Assembly (NCBI RefSeq): GCF_012979275.1
Contig: NZ_JABASZ010000039.1
Coordinates: forward strand, 1-64,000
Direction of reading: 5' to 3'
Origin: Pseudopontixanthobacter vadosimaris
GTDB taxonomy: Bacteria; Pseudomonadota; Alphaproteobacteria; Sphingomonadales; Sphingomonadaceae
DNA: 64,000 bases
The first letter of the stretch is position 1. Each line of letters opens with the position of its first letter. The notes beneath the pieces were generated by a model. The model made no database searches. It had not been told where the DNA came from and saw nothing but the letters and a program-made list of their open reading frames with translations. Position numbers and translations under genes: made by a program. This document shows, piece by piece, positions 1 to 8,516 of this stretch.

Positions 1-59
1 GGTAGCAGTGGGCCGATCAAAGCCCACTCGTCACCCGACACACCAACCCGCTCACCCAA
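1..59 (-). CDS. IS5-group transposase, 5' end only (gene continues beyond base 1)
   Basis: Reading the minus strand from the TTG at 59-57 gives about 20 codons containing VSGDEWALIGPLLP before the window ends. The DEWALIGPLLP stretch is the typical start of the N-terminal domain (DUF4096) of IS5-group transposases, which precedes a DDE catalytic domain. A GGAGG ribosome-binding site sits at 69-65, five bases before the TTG, which is why this start is preferred over in-frame codons further upstream. Only the first part of the gene is visible, so family and integrity cannot be decided. It is the only transposase seen in the window. Confidence 0.6.
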   Translation of the reverse strand, partial: MGERVGVSGDEWALIGPLL

Positions 60-101
60 TGCTGCCTCCAAAAGGTAGCCTTGAATCAGCGGTCGAGTCT
101 C
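60..101 (-). mobile_element. Probable end of the IS5-group element (upstream of its transposase)
   Basis: The stretch between the transposase start and about base 101 should contain the element's terminal inverted repeat. On the minus strand it begins GAGACTCGACCGCTGATT at 101, a plausible insertion-sequence end. The partner end lies outside the window, so neither the exact boundary nor a target duplication can be confirmed. Placing the edge at 101 is an inference. Confidence 0.3.
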
Positions 102-124
102 AGGTCAAGCTTTGTCCACGAAGC

Positions 125-310
125 CTAACCCTTTTTCTTTGCCGCATTCACGAGCGATTGGTTGGCTCTTTCGGCAGCAGGATATTGCTCCGGTCGAATG
201 GAAGACTGGTTTTTCAGAGCGCGATGATCTTTCGTAACTTCGCTATCGTCATCATAATCCGGGGTGTCTGGTTCACCGCCCTGCGGATCGTCGGAAATTT
301 CGTATTCCAT
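125..310 (-). CDS. Hypothetical protein, 61 aa, acidic N-terminus and lysine-rich tail
   Basis: Not recognised. The ATG at 310 is preferred because GAGGAGA lies seven bases upstream; an in-frame ATG at 352 would add 14 residues but lacks such a site. The first 30 residues are strongly acidic (runs such as DYDDDSE), while the last residues are basic (AAKKKG). There is no signal peptide, membrane segment or recognisable motif, so a soluble, probably disordered protein is likely. It lies between the insertion-sequence end and lpdA on the same strand; the gap to lpdA is 77 bases, so it could be the last gene of that transcript. Confidence 0.5.
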   Translation of the reverse strand: MEYEISDDPQGGEPDTPDYDDDSEVTKDHRALKNQSSIRPEQYPAAERANQSLVNAAKKKG

Positions 311-387
311 GGCATTCTCCTCTTCAGCGGATAAACCGCCGGAGGGAAGCACCTGTTCCGCAGCTTTGCGACAAGTTGCCCGCCGCT

Positions 388-1800
388 TCAGATATGGAGC
401 GCGCGCCCGTGAGCGGACAAGACGCTTTCATGCATCATTTCGCTCAACGTCGGGTGCGGGAAGATTGTGTTCATCAGTTCCGCTTCGGTCGTTTCAAGCT
501 CTTTCCCGATAGTGTAACCTTGGATGAGCTCAGTGACCTCCGCGCCGATCATGTGCGCGCCGAGCAGCTCTCCGGTGCTTGCGTCGAAAACGGTCTTGAT
601 GAAACCTTCCGCCTCACCAAGCGCAATCGCCTTGCCGTTGCCGATGAATGGAAAATTGCCGACATTCACATCGTGACCTGCATCTTTCGCCTTCGCCTCT
701 GTCAGACCCACGCTGGCGATCTGCGGATGGCAATAGGTACAGGCAGGTATGGTATTGCGGTTCAGCGGATGAGGATGCACTTCTTCGTTGCCCAACTCGC
801 GCGCTATCGATTCAGCGGCGGCAATGCCTTCATGGCTTGCCTTGTGCGCCAGCCACGGACCCGGAACGCAGTCGCCTATGGCCCAGAGGCCCTCCGCTCC
901 CGTCCTGCCGAACTCGTCGATCTGGATGAAGCCGCGCTCCATCGTGATACCTTGCTCCTCAAGTCCGATCCCCTCGGTGTTCGGCTGAATACCGATGGCG
1001 ACGATGGCATGGCTGAATTCATGCTCCGCAGCCTCGCCATCGGCAGGCTTGATGCTGGCGCGAAGCGTGTCTTCAGCCGTTTCGATGCTCTCGACACCTG
1101 CCCCGGTCAGGATCTCGATGCCCTGCTTTTCCAGTGACTTTTTCAGAAATGAGGATATTTCTGCATCTTCGACTGGTACGATACGGTCGAGCATTTCGAC
1201 AACTGTCACATCGACACCCATGTCATTGTAAAAGCTGGCGAACTCGATGCCGATAGCACCCGAACCGATCACCAGCAGCTTCGACGGCATCTCGCGCGGC
1301 GTCATGGCATCACGATACGTCCAGATCCGTTCACCATCGGCAGGCGCAAACGGAAGGTCGCGCGCCCGTGCACCGGTGGCGATGATGATGTGTTTGCCCG
1401 TAATCTCCTGCGAGCCGTCCTGCCCGGATATCTGCAGCCTGCCGGAGCCCTGCAATTCGCCTTTACCCATGAAGACTGTGATGCCGTTCTTCTTCATCAG
1501 ATGAGCGACCCCCTGATTCAGTTGCCTGGCGACGCCGCGGCTGCGCTTAACCACTGCATCGAGATCGGCCTCGATCCCCGATGCTTTCAACCCGTAATCG
1601 CCGGCGTTCTGCATATAGTGGAATATTTCGGCCGAGCGAAGCAGGGCCTTGGTCGGGATGCAGCCCCAGTTGAGGCAGATACCGCCCAGCAACTCGCGCT
1701 CGACGATGGCCGTTCTCAAGCCCAGCTGTGTAGCGCGAATGGCAGCGACATAGCCCCCCGGGCCGGAACCGAGGACGATGAGATCGAATTTATCAGCCAT
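388..1800 (-). CDS. lpdA: Dihydrolipoyl dehydrogenase (E3)
   Basis: This is the FAD-dependent E3 subunit that reoxidises dihydrolipoamide of the 2-oxoacid dehydrogenase complexes and reduces NAD+. The 470-residue length is normal. The N-terminal FAD dinucleotide fold shows GSGPGG at residues 11-16, the redox disulfide pair is C42 and C47 within GGICLNWGCIPT, a second nucleotide-binding glycine motif (GSGAIG) lies in the middle, and the C-terminal dimerisation domain carries the catalytic H449-E454 pair (HPTLSE). It is the third gene of a run pdhC-thioesterase-lpdA, with two bases between it and the thioesterase, so it most likely serves pyruvate dehydrogenase. Confidence 0.97.
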   Translation of the reverse strand: MADKFDLIVLGSGPGGYVAAIRATQLGLRTAIVERELLGGICLNWGCIPTKALLRSAEIFHYMQNAGDYGLKASGIEADLDAVVKRSRGVARQLNQGVAHLMKKNGITVFMGKGELQGSGRLQISGQDGSQEITGKHIIIATGARARDLPFAPADGERIWTYRDAMTPREMPSKLLVIGSGAIGIEFASFYNDMGVDVTVVEMLDRIVPVEDAEISSFLKKSLEKQGIEILTGAGVESIETAEDTLRASIKPADGEAAEHEFSHAIVAIGIQPNTEGIGLEEQGITMERGFIQIDEFGRTGAEGLWAIGDCVPGPWLAHKASHEGIAAAESIARELGNEEVHPHPLNRNTIPACTYCHPQIASVGLTEAKAKDAGHDVNVGNFPFIGNGKAIALGEAEGFIKTVFDASTGELLGAHMIGAEVTELIQGYTIGKELETTEAELMNTIFPHPTLSEMMHESVLSAHGRALHI

Positions 1801-1802
1801 TT

Positions 1803-2207
1803 CTACTCCGAATCATTCGCGGACAGGGCCGCTTCGCCTACCGCTCGCGGGCGGTCGTCATCGCCAAGCAGCACGAATTTGAACGATCCGCTAGCCACGC
1901 GCGTCGACGCCTCGCTGTTCCGGTCTCTCGCGATCGCCTCCGCCTCTATAGTCAGCGACGTGTTGCCCGTCGCGGTCACGCTGCAATAGACCGACAATTC
2001 GTCACCCACGCGCATCGCTCCGGGAAATGCGAAGTCGGTGGCGGACACTACCACGGCCTTGCCCTGCCCGGTCCGCGAGGCGAGCGCTCCTGCGCCGAGC
2101 GCCATCTGGCTCATCAACCAGCCCCCGAACACACCGCCATAGGGGTTGGTATTGGCCGGCATCGCCGTGATGCGGATCATCGGTAGCCGGTCGACCGCGC
2201 CGGTCAC
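1803..2207 (-). CDS. Hotdog-fold acyl-CoA thioesterase (YciA/PaaI-like)
   Basis: The 134-residue protein has the single hotdog domain of acyl-CoA thioesterases, which hydrolyse acyl-CoA to free acid and CoA. Visible family features are the segment [20 protein letters not shown], matching the helix region of YciA-like enzymes, and the following [20 protein letters not shown]. The start is GTG at 2207 and overlaps the pdhC stop as GTGA, so the two are translationally coupled. Its position between the E2 and E3 genes suggests a role in acetyl-CoA or acyl-CoA overflow, but this is inference; substrate chain length cannot be read from the sequence. Confidence 0.85.
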   Translation of the reverse strand: MTGAVDRLPMIRITAMPANTNPYGGVFGGWLMSQMALGAGALASRTGQGKAVVVSATDFAFPGAMRVGDELSVYCSVTATGNTSLTIEAEAIARDRNSEASTRVASGSFKFVLLGDDDRPRAVGEAALSANDSE

Positions 2208-3568
2208 GCGACCAGCCCCAGTGGGTTTTCGACCAGCGCCTTGAAGGCCCTCATCAGTTCGGCACCATCCGCACCGTCGATCGCGCGGTGATCAAAGCTG
2301 CCGGTGGCCGACATCACGGTCGCAATCTGGACGGCTTCATCGACAATATGCGGGCGCTTCTCCCCCGCACCGACGGCCATGATCATGGCTTGTGGGGGAT
2401 TGATGACGGCGTCGAACTGCTTGATCCCGAACATGCCGAGGTTCGAAAGGCTGGCGGTTCCGCCCTGATATTCTTCCGGTTTCAGCTTCTGTTCGCGTGC
2501 CCTTGCGGCCAGATCCTTCATTTCCGTCGCGATCGTCGAAACCGGCTTGCTTCCGGCGTCGGTGATAATCGGCGTAATCAGTCCGGAAGGTGCCGCGACC
2601 GCTACCGAGATGTCAGCGCGGGAATAGCGGCGCAGCGCATCTCCGGCGAAGCTGACATTGCAGGCGGGCACCCGCAGCAGCGCCCTGGCGAGCGCCTTGA
2701 TCAGCAGGTCGTTGACGGAAAGCTTGATTCCGTCCGCTTCCAGCGCCGCATTCAACTGGCCGCGAAGCTTCAGCAAGGCATCGAGCCGCACGTCCACGGT
2801 AAGGTAGATGTGCGGTATGGTCTGCTTGGCTTCGGTCAGGCGCCGCGCGATGATCTTGCGCACATTGTTGAGTTTCTCATCCTCATGCGGGATCCCGAAA
2901 TCCGGGATGTTGGTGTCATTGTCGGGTGCAGGGGCATGTTCCGGCACGCGGGGATCTTTCGCCGCCTTGCCTTCCGCTTTCCGGTCGTCCGCCTCCCGGG
3001 TTGCCTGTTCAAGATCGGCCTTGACGATGCGTCCTCGCGGCCCGCTGCCTTCGATTACAGCGAGGTCGATGCCCCGCTGCCGGGCAAGGCGGCGAGCCAG
3101 CGGAGAAGCGATGATCCTCTCGCCTTCCGAGCGTGTTGCAGACAGATCGACGGCAGTTGCACCGTTCGTGCCGCTGGTAACATCCTTTTCATCGGCATCG
3201 TTGCGCTTGCTCTCGCCAGAAACCTTTTCTTCCCGAATCTGCGTCTCCTTCGCCTTGGCATTGCCGCCATCGCCTGCCGCGCCCGAGGAAGCGTTCGCGC
3301 CATCGGCAGCATCTTCCAGGCTTTCGCCATCGAGAGCCAGCGTGGCGATAACCGTGCCGACCGCCACCCCTTCGGTCCCGCCCTCGACAGCGATATGTGC
3401 GATGCGGCCTTCGTCCACGGCCTCGAATTCCATCGTCGCCTTGTCCGTCTCGATCTCGGCCATGATGTCGCCGGAGCGTACCTCGTCACCCTCTTTCACC
3501 AGCCACCTGGCGAGGGTTCCCTCCTCCATCGTGGGCGACAGGGCGGGCATTCTAATGGGGGTCGGCAT
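2204..3568 (-). CDS. pdhC: Pyruvate dehydrogenase E2, dihydrolipoyllysine acetyltransferase
   Basis: E2 transfers the acetyl group from lipoamide to CoA and forms the core of the complex. The 454-residue chain shows one lipoyl domain (about residues 1-78) with the lipoylated lysine K43 in ETDKATME. An Ala/Gly-rich flexible linker follows, then a peripheral-subunit-binding domain around residues 150-190 ([15 protein letters not shown]), and a catalytic domain ending with the active-site motif DHRAIDG (H427, D431). It is the first gene of the pdhC-thioesterase-lpdA run. The E1 genes are not adjacent: the next gene upstream is a divergent UspA. The E1-independent location is unlike the classical pdhABC-lpd order but occurs in alphaproteobacteria. 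Confidence 0.95.
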   Translation of the reverse strand: MPTPIRMPALSPTMEEGTLARWLVKEGDEVRSGDIMAEIETDKATMEFEAVDEGRIAHIAVEGGTEGVAVGTVIATLALDGESLEDAADGANASSGAAGDGGNAKAKETQIREEKVSGESKRNDADEKDVTSGTNGATAVDLSATRSEGERIIASPLARRLARQRGIDLAVIEGSGPRGRIVKADLEQATREADDRKAEGKAAKDPRVPEHAPAPDNDTNIPDFGIPHEDEKLNNVRKIIARRLTEAKQTIPHIYLTVDVRLDALLKLRGQLNAALEADGIKLSVNDLLIKALARALLRVPACNVSFAGDALRRYSRADISVAVAAPSGLITPIITDAGSKPVSTIATEMKDLAARAREQKLKPEEYQGGTASLSNLGMFGIKQFDAVINPPQAMIMAVGAGEKRPHIVDEAVQIATVMSATGSFDHRAIDGADGAELMRAFKALVENPLGLVA

Positions 3569-3699
3569 AATTTATCGAAAGTCCTTACGGATTGCGGCGT
3601 TTCGGGCGAATGTATCCTTGGCCAATTTGACTGCGCCGGGCAAGGTTCTTGCGAAAATAGCCCGTGGCGGAGATAGGGGGGCTGACAGGGGAACGAATT

Positions 3700-4152
3700 A
3701 TGCGCACCTTTCTGGTGGTGATGGACGAAACGGCGGAGGCGCGGCAGGCGCTTCGCTTTGCCGCGAAAAGAGCTGCAAAGACCGGGGCTTCGGTCCATAT
3801 AATCGCCATCGTGCAGCCGCAGAATTTTAACGCGTTCGGCGCTGTTCAGGCCACGATCGAGCAGGAAGCGCGCGACCGTGCCGAGGTTATTGCCAACAGT
3901 GCCGCCGGTTCGCTGATAGGCGAAACCGGCAAACTGCCGACGATTACCGTCAAGGTCGGTGAAGGCCAGGCGATCATCCGCGAATATCTCGGTGCGAATG
4001 GCAATGTCGCCGCGCTAGTGCTCGGTGCCGCGACGGAGGGCGGACCTGGTCCGCTGGTATCGCACTTTGCGGCGAATGCGGGTAATCTCCCCTGCCCCCT
4101 TTATATCGTGCCCGGCAGCTTTACCGACGACGATATCGACAATCTGGCCTGA
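3700..4152 (+). CDS. Universal stress protein, UspA family
   Basis: The 150-residue protein matches the UspA alpha/beta fold: N-terminal MRTFLVVMDETAEARQALRF and a C-terminal nucleotide-binding pattern (LVLGAATEGGPGPLV then CPLYIVPG). These proteins are cytoplasmic stress-response factors that often bind ATP. The ATG at 3700 is chosen because the family starts with the beta strand right after Met and an AGGGGA site precedes it; an upstream in-frame start at 3664 would add a non-conserved leader. It is transcribed alone, divergently from pdhC, and converges on the peroxiredoxin gene, only four bases separating the two stops. Confidence 0.88.
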   Translation: MRTFLVVMDETAEARQALRFAAKRAAKTGASVHIIAIVQPQNFNAFGAVQATIEQEARDRAEVIANSAAGSLIGETGKLPTITVKVGEGQAIIREYLGANGNVAALVLGAATEGGPGPLVSHFAANAGNLPCPLYIVPGSFTDDDIDNLA

Positions 4153-4156
4153 TCCG

Positions 4157-4672
4157 TCAGGTCAGGTCGCCGCGTGCGGGATAGTTCTTGTCCTTTACGA
4201 AATCGATCCCGTCGAGCAGCTGGCCAAGCGGAGGCCGGGTAAAGGGCGCACTCTGCTTCTGGGCGAAGAACAGTTCCATATCCGGGCGGATCAGAAACAA
4301 CCCGGGTTCGGAAAACCGTTCCGGTTCGTCGCTGCCTTCGCGGGCCGAGGATATATACAGGCCCCAGCTTCGCGCCGTTTCCTCATCCATCCCGTATGCC
4401 AGCGGGAGATTATGGGTGTCCCATTCCTCGTCGACGAGCATGGCCCGGTCCTGATCGTCCATGCAGACTGCGAACACGTTGACGCCGCGCTCCACGAAAT
4501 CCTGCAGGCGTCCGCCGAGTTCTTCCAGATAGTTCTTGCAGATCGGGCAGTGGCTACCCCGATAGAATACGAGCATGGTAAAGGCATCAGGAGCCTGTTT
4601 TTCAAGTTCGAACCGCGTTCCGTTGGTTAGCGGCAGATCGAGATTGGGCACTTTGCGAGCGGGTGTCAGCAT
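4157..4672 (-). CDS. Peroxiredoxin-like (AhpC/TSA, redoxin) protein
   Basis: The 171-residue protein is thioredoxin-fold and begins with the AhpC/TSA pattern. The predicted redox site is C42-P-I-C45 in FYRGSHCPICKNYLEELG, a CxxC arrangement placed where peroxiredoxins have the peroxidatic cysteine. It lacks a signal peptide, so it should act in the cytoplasm. Probable function is thiol-dependent peroxide or disulfide reduction, but the CxxC pair makes it a member of the atypical 'peroxiredoxin-like' group rather than a typical 2-Cys enzyme. Its neighbours are RNase R upstream on the same strand and UspA, convergent. Confidence 0.85.
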   Translation of the reverse strand: MLTPARKVPNLDLPLTNGTRFELEKQAPDAFTMLVFYRGSHCPICKNYLEELGGRLQDFVERGVNVFAVCMDDQDRAMLVDEEWDTHNLPLAYGMDEETARSWGLYISSAREGSDEPERFSEPGLFLIRPDMELFFAQKQSAPFTRPPLGQLLDGIDFVKDKNYPARGDLT

Positions 4673-4728
4673 GCGATTCTCCTTCTACATAGGTGAATGC
4701 TCGACAGGTGCCGCTCGTTCCGCTCGCC

Positions 4729-7050
4729 TTATTTCCTGCGTCCCTGATGCCTGATATTCCCTGGCCGCCCGCGTTTGCCCTGCATAAATCCTGCGCCGCC
4801 CGACTTTTCCTTACCACCGGGCTTGCCCTTACCGCCGCCGGGCTTGCCCTTGCCGGATTTACGCCGCTCGCGTCTTTCGGGACGGCCACCACGCGGTTCG
4901 ACCGGCTTGCCCGCGTCATCCAGAGTTTCGAATTTAAGCGCGCCCGTCAGCGCGTTGGCTTCGGCCAGCTTCAGCTTCAGCCGGTCGCCGACCGCATAGG
5001 TCGTGCCGCTGTCTTCACCGACCAGCGCTCTTGCCGCCTCGTCGAAACGGAAATATTCGCGGCCAAGAGTGCTGACCGGGACCAGGCCGTCACCACCGAG
5101 CTTTTCGATCGTAGCGAAGAAGCCGAAGCCCTGCACGCCCGTGATCCTCGTGTCGAATGTCTCGCCCACCCTGCCGGAAAGCCAGGCCGCGACATAGCGG
5201 TCGATGGTGTCGCGTTCGGCTTCCATCGCGCGACGCTCGGTCTTGCTGATGGCATCGCTGATGGCGCCGAGATCGGCACGATCCTTGTCCGAAAGCCCGG
5301 ATTTCCGGGGCAGCCTGGCCGCTGGTGCAGGCTGCTCCAGCTTGAATGCATCTACCAGCGAACGATGCACCAGCAGGTCGGAATACCGCCGGATAGGCGA
5401 TGTGAAATGCGCGTAGGATCCTAGCGCCAGTCCAAAATGTCCCGCATTGGCCGGACCATAATAGGCCTGCGTCTGGCTGCGCAGAACCGCTTCCATCACC
5501 TGCGCCTTTTCAGACTCGTCGGTAACATCCTTCATCATGCGGTTGAAAAGGCCGGGCGTTATCACCTGGCCCAAAGCCAGGCTGCGCCCGAATGTGTCGA
5601 GGTAATCCTTCAAGGCGACCAGCTTTTCGCGGCTGGGCTGTTCGTGCACGCGGTAGACGACAGGTGCCGGCTTACTCTCCAGTGCCTTTGCCGCTGCGAC
5701 ATTGGCGGAAATCATGAAGTCTTCGACAACCCGATGAGCATCGAGCCGTTCACGTATGGCGACCTCGGCGATCTTGCCCTGTTCGTCCAGCACTACGCGC
5801 CGTTCCGGCAGATCGAGGTCCAGCGGATCGCGGGCGGCCCGCGCTTTGGCCAGGCATTCCCATGCGGCCCAGAGATTGCGGAGATTCTCGTCCGCTGCGC
5901 CCTCGTCGATGCGGGTCTGCGCATCCTCATAAGCGATCACTTCCGCGATGCGGACGATAGCGCGCGTGAAGCGCCAGGCGGAGATCTTCCCTTCGCCGGT
6001 GATCGTCAGATGACAGACCATGGCGGCGCGGTCCTGCCCTTCGACCAGAGAACAGACTTCGGCGGAAAGGATTTCGGGAAGCATCGGCACGACCCGGTCG
6101 GGAAAATAGACCGAATTGCCTCGCGTGCGGGCTTCACGGTCCAGCGCACCGCCGGGACGGACATAATAGGATACATCGGCAATCGCGACGACGGCGTCGA
6201 AACCGCCATTGCCGTTCGGCTTCGCCCAGATAGCATCGTCGTGGTCTCGCGCATCGGCAGGGTCGATCGCGATGATCGGCAGATGCCGCAAATCCTCCCG
6301 GTCTTCTTGCGATACCGGCAAATCAGCCGCCAGTTGCGCTTCGTCCAGCGCCTCCTGCGGGAACACATTGGGAATGCCGTGCTTCGCAATCGCGATAAGG
6401 CTGAAACTGCGGGGCGCCAGCGGATCGCCCAGCACCTCCACCACGTTGACGCCGCTGCGTGCGCCCTTGCCTGCCGCTTCGACCATGACGAGCTGGCCTT
6501 CTTCGGCACCGCCCAGATCCTTTATCGGGCTCGAACTGCGGATTTTCTTGTCGACCGGGGCGAGCCACGGCTTCCCGCTGCCGTCGATCTCGACCACACC
6601 CATCATGCCGTCGACGCGCGGGGGCAGCTTCTTCATGACGTGGGCACGGTATCCCCTGCCCGCTTCTTCGGTGCGGGCGAGGATGCGGTCATCCACTTTC
6701 AGGGCGCCGCCCTTACGCTTGTCCTCGATAACACGTATGCGGGGCGGCGGCGAACCATCGTCGGGCGACCAGCCTTCCGGAATGGCGAAGGCTTCGCCAT
6801 CCTCAACGGCCTTGATGGCGAGAGTCGTGACCTTCGGCACACCGCCCATGCGATTGAAGGCGGATTTGCTGCCATCGATCAGGCCTTCATCGCCCATATC
6901 TTTCAGTAACTTCTTGAGGGCGATCTTCTCCTGCCCCTTGATACCGAAAGCCTTGGCAATTTCCCGCTTGCCGGCGGGACGATCCGAGGTCTGGATGAAG
7001 TCGAGAATCTGCTCGCGGCTGGGCAAGCCGTTCATGGTACGTTTGGACAT
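4729..7050 (-). CDS. rnr: Ribonuclease R
   Basis: A 3'-5' processive hydrolytic exoribonuclease of the RNase II family, able to digest structured RNA and involved in rRNA and mRNA turnover. At 773 residues it is near the usual size. In order one sees an N-terminal winged-helix region, cold-shock domains, the RNB catalytic domain with the metal-binding aspartates in IAIDPADARDHDDAIW, and an S1 domain (GRVGETFDTRITGVQGFGFF). A C-terminal tail of about 60 residues is made of Arg/Lys/Gly repeats such as GKGKPGG. That basic tail fits RNA or ribosome binding. It stands as a single gene with short gaps on both sides. Confidence 0.95.
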   Translation of the reverse strand: MSKRTMNGLPSREQILDFIQTSDRPAGKREIAKAFGIKGQEKIALKKLLKDMGDEGLIDGSKSAFNRMGGVPKVTTLAIKAVEDGEAFAIPEGWSPDDGSPPPRIRVIEDKRKGGALKVDDRILARTEEAGRGYRAHVMKKLPPRVDGMMGVVEIDGSGKPWLAPVDKKIRSSSPIKDLGGAEEGQLVMVEAAGKGARSGVNVVEVLGDPLAPRSFSLIAIAKHGIPNVFPQEALDEAQLAADLPVSQEDREDLRHLPIIAIDPADARDHDDAIWAKPNGNGGFDAVVAIADVSYYVRPGGALDREARTRGNSVYFPDRVVPMLPEILSAEVCSLVEGQDRAAMVCHLTITGEGKISAWRFTRAIVRIAEVIAYEDAQTRIDEGAADENLRNLWAAWECLAKARAARDPLDLDLPERRVVLDEQGKIAEVAIRERLDAHRVVEDFMISANVAAAKALESKPAPVVYRVHEQPSREKLVALKDYLDTFGRSLALGQVITPGLFNRMMKDVTDESEKAQVMEAVLRSQTQAYYGPANAGHFGLALGSYAHFTSPIRRYSDLLVHRSLVDAFKLEQPAPAARLPRKSGLSDKDRADLGAISDAISKTERRAMEAERDTIDRYVAAWLSGRVGETFDTRITGVQGFGFFATIEKLGGDGLVPVSTLGREYFRFDEAARALVGEDSGTTYAVGDRLKLKLAEANALTGALKFETLDDAGKPVEPRGGRPERRERRKSGKGKPGGGKGKPGGKEKSGGAGFMQGKRGRPGNIRHQGRRK

Positions 7051-7118
7051 GCCGGACGTCTAACCCATCGCGCGCAGCGCGTCACTAGCGCCGGCGATGC
7101 GCCTTCACCCTCAAGCCT

Positions 7119-8462
7119 TCACTCCGCCGCGTCGGAACCGATCGGCGCGAATGCACCGCCGGGAACCGCGCTGGCCGCCGGCGATAATACACCGTCGGGC
7201 GAGCGACTGCTGATGCCGAAGATCCAGTCGTCACCGCGCACACCTTCCAGCCGGGCACTTGTGGCCGAGACATTGGCGATGACCGGCTGCTCTTCCCAAT
7301 AGGGCTGATCGGGGCGCCGCTGCCAGATCGTGTAGCCGGTGGCACCTTCGACGGGAGTCCATTTCAGATCGGTGTAGGTCTGCACCGCAGCTTCCGCCGT
7401 CGCCGCGGGAGGCATTGCCGTACGCGCCAGCCGGTCCAGAGCGCGCACGTTCAACTGCGTCACTTTTGCAAGATAGGGGAAGTCCATCTCATCCACGGTG
7501 TCACCATAGGTTACGCCGTTCTCCACCCGCAGATCCTGATGCTGGTGATCGTAATCCTCGACCGCAACGGAAAAGCGGATCGCCGGATAGCCTTTTTCCA
7601 GGAAGGGTATCTGATCGCCGCCACGACCCATGCGATCGGTACGCCAGATCTGCCGTACATCCAGCCCGCCTTCGGCCTCATCGGCAAGATCGTCCAGCCA
7701 GCGGGAAAGGTTACGGCTGGGGCTGTCGTTCTCGCCGCCGTCGCGGCGCTGCGCCGCGCCGACAGCGTCGGTCAGATCGGCGCGCGGCCCTTCGGAAAAG
7801 ACTCGGACATGCTCTGCATCGCAGAAACCGTCCGAGCCGCAGCTGTTGCCGACCACGTCATTATTCAGCACCGCCTTAACGGTCCATCCCTGCTCCTCGG
7901 CATGATCGGCCAGCAACTGCCCACCGTAGAGGCCCTGCTCCTCCCCCGACAGAAGCGCATAGACGATCGTGCCGGGATAGCTGTTCCCGCTCAATGCGCG
8001 GGCTGCCTCGATCACCAGCGCCGTGCCGCTGGCATCGTCATTGGCACCCGGTGCATCGCTGGTGAAATCGGCCACATCGGTCGCCCGGCTATCGATGTGC
8101 CCCTGCACGATCACCACCTCGTCCGGCCGTGCGGTGCCGCGCTGGATGGCGACGACATTGACGAGGCGGGTGGGCTGCGGGATGCGGCGGCCCTCCACGA
8201 TCCGTTCCGGCGTCACGATCTCGAGGCAATCGCCGCAGCGAGCGGAAATCTGGCGGAACTGGGCTTCGCCCCATCGCCGCGCCGCACCGATTCCGCGCGT
8301 GTCGCTGTCCTGTTCCGACAGGGTGTGGCGAGTGCCGAAGGATACGAGTTTCTCGACATCGGAACGCAGACGTTCCGCCGACACATTCGTAGCGGGGTCG
8401 CTCTCCTGTGCGGCAACGGGTAAGGAAACGAGGGCGACGGTGGCGAGGAGAAGCTTTTTCAT
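7119..8462 (-). CDS. Secreted M28-family zinc metallopeptidase
   Basis: The protein (447 aa) starts with a clean signal peptide, MKKLLLATVALVSLPVAAQ, so it should be exported. The M28 di-zinc site is visible in order: His in QGHIDSRA, Asp in GANDDASG, the Glu-Glu pair in LLSGEEQGLYGG, an Asp in the WRTDRMGRGGDQIPFL region, and a late His in DYDHQHQD. M28 enzymes are aminopeptidases or carboxypeptidases. The C-terminal 100 residues (YTDLKWTPVEGATGYTIWQR) look like a fibronectin type III-like beta domain. It likely degrades extracytoplasmic peptides. It lies between rnr and proS on the same strand with no overlap, so a single-gene unit is plausible. Confidence 0.9.
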   Translation of the reverse strand: MKKLLLATVALVSLPVAAQESDPATNVSAERLRSDVEKLVSFGTRHTLSEQDSDTRGIGAARRWGEAQFRQISARCGDCLEIVTPERIVEGRRIPQPTRLVNVVAIQRGTARPDEVVIVQGHIDSRATDVADFTSDAPGANDDASGTALVIEAARALSGNSYPGTIVYALLSGEEQGLYGGQLLADHAEEQGWTVKAVLNNDVVGNSCGSDGFCDAEHVRVFSEGPRADLTDAVGAAQRRDGGENDSPSRNLSRWLDDLADEAEGGLDVRQIWRTDRMGRGGDQIPFLEKGYPAIRFSVAVEDYDHQHQDLRVENGVTYGDTVDEMDFPYLAKVTQLNVRALDRLARTAMPPAATAEAAVQTYTDLKWTPVEGATGYTIWQRRPDQPYWEEQPVIANVSATSARLEGVRGDDWIFGISSRSPDGVLSPAASAVPGGAFAPIGSDAAE

Positions 8463-8516
8463 GTCACGCTTTTCACGCCATAATCCTGTAAATGCAAGGC
8501 CCTGCTACCGATGCGC

